Below, piece after piece: positions 1 to 8,139 of a stretch of 48,208 nt of DNA; position 1 is the first letter of the stretch, and every line of letters starts with the position of its first letter. The notes beneath the pieces were generated by a model. That model ran no database searches. It was not told the DNA's origin and saw nothing but the letters and a program-made list of their open reading frames with translations. Source of the stretch: Chryseobacterium pennipullorum (GTDB lineage Bacteria; Bacteroidota; Bacteroidia; Flavobacteriales; Weeksellaceae); assembly GCF_003384725.1 (NCBI RefSeq), contig NZ_QNVV01000028.1, positions 1-48,208 on the forward strand, written 5' to 3'. A program made the position numbers and the translations under genes.

Positions 1-430
1 GGAAATTAATTCTTTTTAAAAATACAAGTCAATATGCCATCCATATTCACTATATATTAAACAAAATAAAATTCATTTTACAGGAAATTTTTAAACAATC
101 AATCTTATTAGGATGATTTTAATTCAAAACAGCGATCGATGATCTGTAAATTATTATAGAATTTTTCTTAAATAATAGTGTTTTTTTACCTTAAAGTGAA
201 GACTACTGGATATAAGGACAGATATCGCGGGATGTTTTTTGTTCCATGCTTATTTAGTTCGTCTTATTAAGTGGTTATGATAATTTTTTACCAATCTATT
301 GTTTCCTTCACCCCCAGCTCCATAACTAATACATGTTAATAGGATTTGATTTTTTTAAGTCATCCAAAAATAATCTCTTGATACGACAGAATGTGTCGCA
401 ACAAAAATAAAAAGCGGGTTCCTCCAGAAC
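1..430. other. AT-rich stretch without a recognisable gene
   Basis: No convincing reading frame, RNA gene or long repeat is visible. The stretch lies downstream of the minus-strand metalloprotease gene and its terminator and may hold the control region of a gene outside the window. Confidence 0.5.
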
Positions 431-434
431 TTAC

Positions 435-470
435 AAAAAAAGCCCCTAAAAGATAACTTCTAAGGGCTTA
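435..470 (-). terminator. Rho-independent terminator of the first M43 protease gene
   Basis: On the minus strand, the arms at 464-469 and 440-445 (AAGCCC/GGGCTT) form a hairpin. It is followed by a T run, seen as the A run at 435-441 on the plus strand. It lies about 20 bases past the stop codon. Confidence 0.75.
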
Positions 471-489
471 TGATTAGGATTTTATGTGC

Positions 490-2385
490 TTAGTTGTTTA
501 AAAACTTTTTAGATTCTTTTTTATTCTTATTGGAATAATTAATAATGAAGGCTCCTTTTGGAAGCTCTCGTACAATCTGTATCTCATTTGTGTTAGCATG
601 ACCTTTTTGAATCAGTTTACCGCTAATATCATAAATCTGATAATCACCAAAAATCTCGTTTCCACTTAATCTCAATTTATTTTCAGATTTTATATATACA
701 AACCGAGACTCTGCATTGTTTTTAACTTCAGAAGTTCCAAGTGTTCCTACAAGCCTTACCGCGTAATCTTCCATTTGCCCATATTGAAGCTGTGAGCAAG
801 GAGACATTTCTGGTAAAGCTGACCCATTATAAGTAGCAGCATCTACAGCCACTCTCATCCTCAGATAGGTATTAAGTACAGCACCTTGAGGTGGAGCAAC
901 AGAGCCCGTAACCGTAATGGTGGCTCCTGAAGCAACAGCGTTAGCTGAGGTGTTGTTTACAACCAGTTCCGATTCTTCAAACGATCCGTTGTTGTTATAA
1001 TCTATCCATACTTTTGCATTGAACTTCTCAGCCTGTCCAAAACCATTTAAGTAATTCACTTTCAGCTCAGATGCCGCATTGGAAGGTATATCGGTATAAT
1101 AAGCAGGTCTTATGCAAGTTGCCGTAGAATAATCTGCATAATAAACAGGTGCAGGTTCATCAGAATCATAACCGTTTGTCATGCTGTTGATCGTCCCCAG
1201 CTGAACTTTGAAAGGGCCGACCGCAAAATTATTATTGGTAGGGTGAACAATACCTGCCGGGTTACATTGTGCCGCTATAATAGAAACCGGTGAAGGGATT
1301 ACTACAGCAGGATCCTGGGCGGCAGTTGAATTAAGCAGATTTTTTCTGTATTCCATCATCAGCATAATTGCACGATCTCTCTGTCCTGCAGTGAATTTAC
1401 GGTTGGAGTTGGTATAATTCATTACATTGTATTGAGTACCATCATAGTTTTGTGATGTACAAGGATCTATCGCTGTATTGTTAGGAACTGATACTCCATA
1501 CATACTTCTGGACGGAGAGGTGTCACAAACCCTGTCTCCGTTTACAGCACAGTTTGTATTTACAGGACATGAAGTCTGATTGGAATAACTCACCCCCTGA
1601 AATGTATGATACAGTCCGAAGGCATGACCAAGTTCATGAGTAAGCGTCGTATCATTGTTATTTTTAATCGTTGCTACCTTCATAAAGCTCTCGTATGAAT
1701 AGTCATAGGTGTCAGGAAACGCTGCATAGCCCATTAATCCATATGATAATTGCTGCTCTCCATCAAAACCGATTACGACATAAATATTAAAGTAAGAAGT
1801 TTCTGGCCAGTGAGGGGCCATAGCTTTTATCTGGCTGTCACTTGCTCCGTTACCTGCTCCATTAGAATCTACACCTCTGGTATCATATAAAGGAATAGAA
1901 CTTCCGTTATACCTCACAATTCCCGAGGTAGCTGTACATTGTGGTGACCTTTTCGCCAATACCAGCTTGAAAGGGATCACATTTCCACCATCAGCACCGG
2001 GGCCTTCTGCGTAAAAGCCATTTCCGTATGTAGTGGCATACATACTATTAGCCCTGTCGATCCAGTTTTTAATTTCCTGATCCGTTAAGCTCAGGTTAGC
2101 GTTCGCTGAAGCGCTGGACTCAATAACGTGAACAACAACAGGAATTTCATACACCTGTCCGGTATACAAACCGTTCCACGAAGTGGTACCGCCTACCTTT
2201 TTGAGAAATGACTGCTGATCCATTTTCAACAACTTCTCCTCCACCATTTCTCTGTTTTTCTTCAGATCCGGATATTTTGCATCCAGTTTTCTCATGTGGT
2301 CATCAAAGCCGCAATAGCTGCCATGGCTTTGAGAAAATACTTTTACAAACAACAAAAGCATCGAAATAATACTTATTCCTTTCAT
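490..2385 (-). CDS. Secreted M43 (pappalysin-like) zinc metalloprotease with GEVED-type and T9SS sorting domains
   Basis: This is a predicted extracellular zinc endopeptidase. Residues 1-18 form a signal peptide ending FSQ. A CGFD motif near residue 25 is typical of flavobacterial M43 proteins. The catalytic core carries HELGHAFGLYH at 250-260, the extended HExxHxxGxxH zinc site, followed by a Met-turn (NVMNYT). A beta-sandwich of GEVED type follows (WIDYNNNG, then GQMEDYAV). The last ~70 residues, with DISGKLIQKG and a C-terminal beta-rich segment, resemble a T9SS type A sorting domain, although the usual YPNP start is not evident. It is a clear paralogue of the protein at 5885-7744. Export by Sec and then T9SS is inferred. 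The substrate is unknown. Confidence 0.9.
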   Translation of the reverse strand: MKGISIISMLLLFVKVFSQSHGSYCGFDDHMRKLDAKYPDLKKNREMVEEKLLKMDQQSFLKKVGGTTSWNGLYTGQVYEIPVVVHVIESSASANANLSLTDQEIKNWIDRANSMYATTYGNGFYAEGPGADGGNVIPFKLVLAKRSPQCTATSGIVRYNGSSIPLYDTRGVDSNGAGNGASDSQIKAMAPHWPETSYFNIYVVIGFDGEQQLSYGLMGYAAFPDTYDYSYESFMKVATIKNNNDTTLTHELGHAFGLYHTFQGVSYSNQTSCPVNTNCAVNGDRVCDTSPSRSMYGVSVPNNTAIDPCTSQNYDGTQYNVMNYTNSNRKFTAGQRDRAIMLMMEYRKNLLNSTAAQDPAVVIPSPVSIIAAQCNPAGIVHPTNNNFAVGPFKVQLGTINSMTNGYDSDEPAPVYYADYSTATCIRPAYYTDIPSNAASELKVNYLNGFGQAEKFNAKVWIDYNNNGSFEESELVVNNTSANAVASGATITVTGSVAPPQGAVLNTYLRMRVAVDAATYNGSALPEMSPCSQLQYGQMEDYAVRLVGTLGTSEVKNNAESRFVYIKSENKLRLSGNEIFGDYQIYDISGKLIQKGHANTNEIQIVRELPKGAFIINYSNKNKKESKKFLNN

Positions 2386-2414
2386 TTATTATATTTTTAT
2401 TAATTAATTCACGC

Positions 2415-2444
2415 CAAATGTAATTATTTAGTAAAAAATAGCAA
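2415..2444 (-). promoter_or_regulatory. Bacteroidota-type promoter of the first M43 protease
   Basis: Read on the minus strand, TTG (2444-2442) is followed by a 19-base spacer and TACATTTG (2422-2415), matching TTG-N17..23-TAnnTTTG. The element sits about 30 bases before the ATG. Confidence 0.75.
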
Positions 2445-2532
2445 AATAATAAGATGATTAATTAATAAATTTTACAGAAATCTTTTGATACAATTTTCAA
2501 TTACTTGGCAAAACATAATACTATCTTTTACA

Positions 2533-2559
2533 TTGGTATGATTTTTAATAGTACATTTG
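2533..2559 (+). promoter_or_regulatory. Promoter of the DUF4407 / AAA-M41 operon
   Basis: TTG (2533-2535), a 16-base spacer and a perfect TACATTTG (2552-2559) form a Bacteroidota promoter. A possible TTG start codon at 2557 lies inside the -7 element, so the ATG at 2575 is the likely start. Confidence 0.7.
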
Positions 2560-2574
2560 TATAAATTTTCAGTT

Positions 2575-3645
2575 ATGAAAACAAACCAACAAACTATAAA
2601 TCAGACGAATCATAAAATAAACTGGTTCCAAAAGTTCCTCATGGTATGTTCCGGCGGAAACATCCATATTTTAAGGAAAACTCCAAGCGAATGGAATAAA
2701 TTTTCAGGCATTGGAGGCATTGTACTATTCACAGCTGTATTCGCTACCCTATCGGCCGGCTATGCTATGTATACGGTATTCGACAATATCTGGACTGCAA
2801 CAGGATTCGGAATTCTGTGGGGTTTAATGATCTTTAACCTGGACCGGTATATTGTTTCATCAATCAAAAAAACAGGAACGTGGTGGAACCAAATCCTGAT
2901 GGCCATTCCCCGTTTGATTCTCGCTACATTTTTAGGAATTATTATTTCAAAACCTTTAGAGCTTAAAATATTTGAAAAAGAAGTAAACAAACAGCTGAAT
3001 ACGATTATTCAAAGAAATAAAAAGCAGCTTCAGGGCGAAATGAACGGAAGAATTCTCCAGCAAAGCGGACCTTTTGAAACGGAGAAGCAACAGATTGCAG
3101 GAAAAACAGCACAGTATCAGATGGCATATGATTCTGCTTCTGTGGAGCTTGAGAAAGAAATTTTAGGAAAACAGTCCGTTCTCACCAGTGGAAAAGAAGG
3201 TTTTGGCCCCAACGCCAAACGGAAGCAGCAACTGAAAGAGCAACGCAGACAGGATCTGGAGAATTACCAGAAACAGACAGCACCAAGACTGGAGTATCTG
3301 GACAAGGAAATTTCCAAAGTATATACCAACCTGGAAACAGAACGAAAATCTACAGAAACGTTTGAAGATAAGTTCAACGGATTTGCGGCAAGGCTGCAGG
3401 CTTTGGACGAACTGGGAAAAAACTCAGCGATCATAGGACTGGCAGCAGCCTTTATTATGGGTTTATTTATATGTCTTGAAATATCTCCTGTTCTCGTCAA
3501 ACTGATTTCCCATGTAGGTCCTTATGATTATCTTTTAGAAAAAACCGAACACGACTTCAAGCTCTATTCTAAAGAAAAAATTGAAAAGGGAAAGGCTTTA
3601 ACTGATTTCCGGATTGAAGACTTTAAGGATAATTTAAAAAAATAG
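2575..3645 (+). CDS. DUF4407 membrane protein with a long coiled coil
   Basis: The 356-aa protein matches the DUF4407 family as I recognise it. Three hydrophobic helices (about residues 43-66, 70-87 and 105-125) are followed by a long charged helical region (about 130-275) rich in K, E and Q, probably a coiled coil. A fourth membrane helix lies near 285-310, and a short charged tail ends the protein. The start at 2575 is chosen because an upstream in-frame TTG overlaps the promoter. The gene lies only 13 bases before the AAA+/M41 gene, so the two are very likely co-transcribed. The family has no established function. A role as membrane anchor or substrate receptor for the downstream protease is inference. 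Confidence 0.85.
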   Translation: MKTNQQTINQTNHKINWFQKFLMVCSGGNIHILRKTPSEWNKFSGIGGIVLFTAVFATLSAGYAMYTVFDNIWTATGFGILWGLMIFNLDRYIVSSIKKTGTWWNQILMAIPRLILATFLGIIISKPLELKIFEKEVNKQLNTIIQRNKKQLQGEMNGRILQQSGPFETEKQQIAGKTAQYQMAYDSASVELEKEILGKQSVLTSGKEGFGPNAKRKQQLKEQRRQDLENYQKQTAPRLEYLDKEISKVYTNLETERKSTETFEDKFNGFAARLQALDELGKNSAIIGLAAAFIMGLFICLEISPVLVKLISHVGPYDYLLEKTEHDFKLYSKEKIEKGKALTDFRIEDFKDNLKK

Positions 3646-3658
3646 TGTACTTTTCGTT

Positions 3659-5521
3659 ATGATTATTGATAAAGAAGAGATCCGGAAAAAAAAGAAAAAA
3701 CTGGATGACTGCAAAGCTTTTCTAAAAAAAGAATTCATCGGGATCGATCAGATCATCGATGATTTGATGGAATATATTCAGATCTGGTACCTTATGCCGG
3801 AAATCCTGACACGTCCTGTGGTCATCAATCTATGGGGAATGACAGGAGTAGGGAAAACGGACCTGGTAAGAAAGACAGTCCGTTTTCTTGAGTTCCAGAA
3901 CCGTTTCGTAGAAATCGAACTGAGCAATACGGATGAAACATCCTGGAGCAAAAGTGTATCTGATATTTTTCAAAGCAACGCGCTTAGCGATGAGAAACCC
4001 AGTATCGTCCTTTTTGATGAGATCCAGCGTTTCAATACCATTGATCCTGACGGAACCCCTGTTCCACAGACCAAGTTTACCGATTTCTGGGAGCTTTTAA
4101 GTGACGGTCGCCTCAGCAAAAGAGAGCGCGAAGATCTTGAACATTATCTGTTCTCATATCTTTTCCGCAAAAAGGAAAATGACAGGCGCAAGAGCAGTGG
4201 CGAAACCGAAGTGGAGGAAAATCCGTACCTTAACTTATGGGATGCTAAAGAACTCAAAAAGTACCTCAGCATGGAAGATGATGTCATGAGCATCATTGAT
4301 ATGAAAGAGGAGGATATGATCAGGCTGATCCGAAAAAAACAAAAGGAAAAGAAAATCTATGAACCGGTAGATTACAGCAAGATGCTGATAATCATCAGCG
4401 GCAATCTGGATGAGGCTTTCCAGATGTCCAAAGAAACAAGTGAAGCTGATGTGGACGCCAATATTTATCATGCTTTTACCAAAAAAATAACAGTTGTTGA
4501 CATTAAAAATGCATTGGCCAGAAAATTCCGCCCTGAACAGGTGGCCCGGTTTGGAAATATACATTTGATCTATTTTTCATTAAAAACTGAAGATTTCGAA
4601 AAGCTGATTCAAAGAGAGATCAATAATCTCAGACACAAAACAAAAACCCGGTTTGGCATTGCTTTAAAAATCGATAAAAAGATCAATGCCCTGATCTACA
4701 GAAACGGTGTATTCCCTGTGCAGGGGGTAAGGCCAGTATTCAGCAGTGTGGTGGATATTCTGGACACCAACCTCAGTACATTTATTTTTGAGGCTATCAT
4801 CCATGATGACAAGACAATAGAAGTTGACTATCTTGAAGACAGGAAAATTATCACCGGAAAGATCGGCAGCAAAGTGATTGAGATTCCTTATCTCGGGAGA
4901 ATCGACAGCATCCGCCAGTCTAATCAACGGGATGCCGTGGCCAACATCAGCGTACATGAGTGCGGTCATGCGGTTTCCTATATGCTCTATACAGGCTTCG
5001 CTCCCTTACAGCTTAAAAGCAAGGTGGCAAGCAGTTATGCAGCAGGTTTCACTTTTCCTCATCAGATTCATGATACCAGAGAAAGTATGCTGGACAGAAT
5101 CAAAATATATCTGGCCGGCGGGATTGCAGAAGAAATTATATTCGGCGAAAAAAATGCCAGCATTGGAAGAAGCCACGACCGGGAACAGGCATCCAGTCTG
5201 GCAATAGATTATGTCAGAAAATATGGTTTTGAAGAAGACTATCAGGCAACCTACAATCTTGAAGATTATCCTCACCGGATGCAGCAGCATATAACTGATG
5301 AAAGGATAGAAAAACTAATGCAGGAGCTTGCTCGAAAAACCAGAGAAGACCTGATCCTTCACTTAGACCTGTTGAAAAATATGAGTAAACTCCTTAGCGA
5401 AAAAGGAAGTATGCTTCCAAAAGAAATACATGACATTGCGTTAAAGCATCAGCTAAAGGTAAGCATCAAAGAGGAAGGGCATCTTCATATTGCTCCTTAT
5501 CACGACATTCTTAACAGATAA
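3659..5521 (+). CDS. AAA+ ATPase fused to an FtsH-like M41 zinc peptidase domain, no membrane helices
   Basis: This 620-aa protein is probably an ATP-dependent protease. The AAA+ module has Walker A GMTGVGKT (60-67), Walker B IVLFDEIQ (D120, E121), a sensor-1 Asn in ISGNLDEAF (N249), and an FRPEQVARF segment (290-298) like the arginine-finger region of ClpB/ClpX-type ATPases. A charged helical insertion spans about 150-235. The C-terminal part has HECGH (433-437), the M41 HExxH site, then AGGIAEEIIFGE and a SIGRSHDREQA segment whose Asp507 is the candidate third zinc ligand, as in FtsH. FtsH itself carries N-terminal membrane helices; none is visible here. The DUF4407 protein encoded just upstream could supply the membrane tether. 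The ATPase part looks closer to AAA_2/Clp types than to FtsH. Confidence 0.85.
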   Translation: MIIDKEEIRKKKKKLDDCKAFLKKEFIGIDQIIDDLMEYIQIWYLMPEILTRPVVINLWGMTGVGKTDLVRKTVRFLEFQNRFVEIELSNTDETSWSKSVSDIFQSNALSDEKPSIVLFDEIQRFNTIDPDGTPVPQTKFTDFWELLSDGRLSKREREDLEHYLFSYLFRKKENDRRKSSGETEVEENPYLNLWDAKELKKYLSMEDDVMSIIDMKEEDMIRLIRKKQKEKKIYEPVDYSKMLIIISGNLDEAFQMSKETSEADVDANIYHAFTKKITVVDIKNALARKFRPEQVARFGNIHLIYFSLKTEDFEKLIQREINNLRHKTKTRFGIALKIDKKINALIYRNGVFPVQGVRPVFSSVVDILDTNLSTFIFEAIIHDDKTIEVDYLEDRKIITGKIGSKVIEIPYLGRIDSIRQSNQRDAVANISVHECGHAVSYMLYTGFAPLQLKSKVASSYAAGFTFPHQIHDTRESMLDRIKIYLAGGIAEEIIFGEKNASIGRSHDREQASSLAIDYVRKYGFEEDYQATYNLEDYPHRMQQHITDERIEKLMQELARKTREDLILHLDLLKNMSKLLSEKGSMLPKEIHDIALKHQLKVSIKEEGHLHIAPYHDILNR

Positions 5522-5636
5522 CAGCATATGTAGCCACTTATTACCTTAGCCCCTTAAGACTAACCAATAGAAGCTTCCGAAGATTCCGGCAGCTTTTGGT
5601 GTGAAAGGTAGGAACATTTTTTGCTGAATCCTCAGT

Positions 5637-5834
5637 ATGCCATCAAGTGTTGTCAATAATTATATCTATTTCCCGGATACTGAAATATTAAGAATCATAT
5701 ATCAGTCGGGAGCGATATACGACTATTTCAAAGTACCGGCTGCTATCGTTGATAAATTTGGAAAAGCAACGTCAAAAGGCAGATTTCTTAATGCAGTCAT
5801 CAAACCAAAGTTCAGATATAAAAAAATTGAATAA
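5637..5834 (+). CDS. KTSC domain protein
   Basis: A 65-aa protein made up almost entirely of a KTSC domain: MPSS start, a beta segment, YDYFKVP, then SKGRFLNAVIKPKF, matching the family pattern YxYFxVP...SxGrxxNxxI. These small proteins occur in many bacteria and phages. A nucleic-acid-related role has been suggested for the family but is not settled. It follows the AAA/M41 gene by 115 bases in the same direction and could belong to the same cassette. There is no signal peptide or membrane segment. Confidence 0.8.
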   Translation: MPSSVVNNYIYFPDTEILRIIYQSGAIYDYFKVPAAIVDKFGKATSKGRFLNAVIKPKFRYKKIE

Positions 5835-5862
5835 AAAAAATGCCTCCATAGCTGGAGGCATT
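5833..5862 (-). terminator. Terminator between the convergent KTSC and second M43 protease genes
   Basis: The arms TGCCTCC (5841-5847) and GGAGGCA (5854-5860) enclose a 6-base loop. The A run at 5833-5840 becomes a U run for minus-strand transcription. It probably also slows plus-strand readthrough from the KTSC gene. Confidence 0.85.
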
Positions 5863-5884
5863 GATATTTCTAAGATCTTTACAA

Positions 5885-7744
5885 TTATTTAATGATCAGT
5901 TTAGACGTTTTGCTGTCTTTTCCGTTAGAAACCTGAACCATATACACTCCTTTTTCAAGTTGTTGATTTACTTTGAAAATTCCATTTCCTTCCTCAGTTA
6001 CAGACGGGCTTGCCACCAATCTTCCTGACATATCAGAAATTGAAACTTTTAGGTTTTTAGCGTTTTTAGCTTTGATGAATACTTTATCACCCGTAGCTAC
6101 CGGGTTAGGATAAATCACCAAATCATCCTTATCCGTTTTCACTTCAGATGTTCCAAGATTGGTTACTAAAGTTACTGAATAATCTTCTGCCTGTCCGTAC
6201 AATAATTGTCCACATGGTGTAGGAGCTCCATCATCAACAATAACCCTCATTCTTAATGGAGTATTCAAAGTTGCTGTAGCAGGCGGCGTAAATGTACCGG
6301 TAAATGTACCATGTAAGTCTGCCCCAAGCGCGATGTTATTTCCTGTTGCTACCAATTCATTGGCTTCGAAAGTACCGTTATTGTTATAATCGATCCATAC
6401 TCTTGCATTCTGAGGATTTTGGAAAATCCCTATTTCAATTGTTTGCTGCTGACCAACCTGCAATGCAGTATGAATATTCATAGAACATGCTTTTGTTGTA
6501 TAATCCAAATAATAAGAAGGATGTGCTGTCCAATATCCCGGCGATTCATTATTGATCTGTCCCAATTTAACAGAAACAGGACCTGCAAGGTAATCTCCTG
6601 GATTAGCTAACCCCGAAGGAGCACATGCAGCAACCGGTACTACAGATGGTTCTGGAGTAGTTGGTAAAGCAGTCCCTGCTTTTGAAGTGGTTAAACTGCT
6701 TCTAAATAGCATGAATAAATCATTTATTCTTTCACCTTGTCCTGCCGTAAACTTCTGAGCCACAGTATTGGTATAATTCATCATATTATACTGTACGCCC
6801 TGATAGTTGGCACCTGTACAAGGGTTAATTGTAGAGTTGGAAGGAATTACCGGCCAGAAAGTGTAAGCACTTCCTGCTCTTTCCGTATCACATACTTCGT
6901 CATCATCTTTGGTACAGTCTCCTGTTGTAGGTGGACAATAGTCTGCATCACCCGGAACAGCATCATATCTACCACCATCGAAAGTGTGATATAACCCCAT
7001 TGCGTGTCCGAATTCGTGAGCAAATGTTGTATCATGAAGATTTGTAACAACTCCCGTTTTCATGAAAGACTCATAATTAGCATCATAGTTATTCGGGAAT
7101 GCTGCAAATCCCATCAATCCCGCATTTGGAGTAGTACTACCGTCAAATGTAGTAATCACATAGATATTGAAGTAGGAAGCTTCCGGCCAGTGTGGTGCTA
7201 AGTTTTTGATAGCAGCTCTTGAAGCTCCGTTTGTGGTTTGCTGGTAAGCCATTCCATATGTGTTATAGCCTGTTAATGTACTTCCGTTATATCTTACAAT
7301 ACCATTCGTTGCATTACAGTTAGGATCTCTTTTAGCTAACACCAATTTGATGGGAAATACCGCTGATGTTCCAAAATCTGCAGGTGTTCCTGCAGCAGGC
7401 CAAGGGTAAGTACCTGCATACATTTTGTTTGCGTTATCCAACCATGTCTGGATCTGGGCATCTGTTCTGGTATAAGAAGCATTATTACCTTCAATGACGT
7501 GAACAACTACCGGGATTTCATAAATACCGTTTACCACTTTTGCAGTTGCTGATGAAGGATTGGCGTTTCTCTCAGCCTGAACCTTTCTAATCAGCTTATC
7601 AAACATTTGTCTCATTCCAGGATTTGCTCTATCCTGTTCTTGTACCATTTCATCAAATCCGCAGATCTTTGACTGGTGCTGGTGCTGCTGTGCAGTCACT
7701 GAAAGCGAAAATAGCATTGCGCCATAAAGGAAAGTTTTCTTCAT
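5885..7744 (-). CDS. Secreted M43 (pappalysin-like) zinc metalloprotease with T9SS type A sorting domain
   Basis: This 619-aa paralogue of the protein at 490-2385 has a signal peptide ending VTAQ (1-19) and a CGFDEM motif at 28-33. The zinc site HEFGHAMGLYH lies at 243-253, and a Met-turn NMMNYT follows. A GEVED-like beta-sandwich contains WIDYNNNGTFE and GQAEDYSV. The C-terminal ~80 residues are a clear T9SS type A domain, with IYPNPV, ISDMSGRLV, LEKGVYMVQV and a TSKLIIK end. The predicted product is a secreted or surface-attached endopeptidase. It differs from its paralogue in having the canonical YPNP start of the sorting domain. Confidence 0.93.
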   Translation of the reverse strand: MKKTFLYGAMLFSLSVTAQQHQHQSKICGFDEMVQEQDRANPGMRQMFDKLIRKVQAERNANPSSATAKVVNGIYEIPVVVHVIEGNNASYTRTDAQIQTWLDNANKMYAGTYPWPAAGTPADFGTSAVFPIKLVLAKRDPNCNATNGIVRYNGSTLTGYNTYGMAYQQTTNGASRAAIKNLAPHWPEASYFNIYVITTFDGSTTPNAGLMGFAAFPNNYDANYESFMKTGVVTNLHDTTFAHEFGHAMGLYHTFDGGRYDAVPGDADYCPPTTGDCTKDDDEVCDTERAGSAYTFWPVIPSNSTINPCTGANYQGVQYNMMNYTNTVAQKFTAGQGERINDLFMLFRSSLTTSKAGTALPTTPEPSVVPVAACAPSGLANPGDYLAGPVSVKLGQINNESPGYWTAHPSYYLDYTTKACSMNIHTALQVGQQQTIEIGIFQNPQNARVWIDYNNNGTFEANELVATGNNIALGADLHGTFTGTFTPPATATLNTPLRMRVIVDDGAPTPCGQLLYGQAEDYSVTLVTNLGTSEVKTDKDDLVIYPNPVATGDKVFIKAKNAKNLKVSISDMSGRLVASPSVTEEGNGIFKVNQQLEKGVYMVQVSNGKDSKTSKLIIK

Positions 7745-7767
7745 TTCATTAATTTTTTAAAAGTTTT

Positions 7768-7797
7768 CAAATTTACAATCTTATTAGATTAATACAA
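7768..7797 (-). promoter_or_regulatory. Promoter of the second M43 protease
   Basis: On the minus strand, TTG (7797-7795), a 19-base spacer and TAAATTTG (7775-7768) match the Bacteroidota consensus. The spacing equals that at the paralogous gene. Confidence 0.75.
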
Positions 7798-8090
7798 GTG
7801 TTTTATTTATTTTTTACATCAAAACAATAAAACAATTTTAAAAATTCAATCAATTAGTCGGATTAATCACTTTTTTGTTACAGAATAAGAAATATACTTT
7901 CGATGAAAATTTAATTTTTTTTATAAAAATTTTTAATACAATAGTCATTTTTAATTAAAAATAGAAAATTTCAATCCTTAAAAATCACTCATAATCAGAT
8001 AAATATTAAAAACAATTACAACTTTGCAAGATGACAGACCCCAATCATAAAATAATTTAATCAATTATAATTTCAGGTGTTAAAAACACA
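7798..8090. other. AT-rich intergenic stretch
   Basis: Very AT-rich sequence between the protease promoter and the guaB terminator. No gene or RNA is recognisable. Confidence 0.4.
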
Positions 8091-8119
8091 AAAAAGCCAC
8101 ACAAAATTGTGTGGCTTTT
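8091..8119 (-). terminator. Terminator of guaB
   Basis: A perfect stem GCCACACA (8096-8103) / TGTGTGGC (8108-8115) with a 4-base loop is flanked by an A run at 8091-8095 and a T run at 8116-8119. It lies 20 bases past the guaB stop codon. Confidence 0.88.
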
Positions 8120-8139
8120 ATATCTTATTTTTTTTTATT

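Noticed and set aside
2557..2574. TTG start adding six residues to the DUF4407 protein
   Set aside because: The TTG lies inside a perfect TACATTTG promoter element; the ATG at 2575 is more likely.
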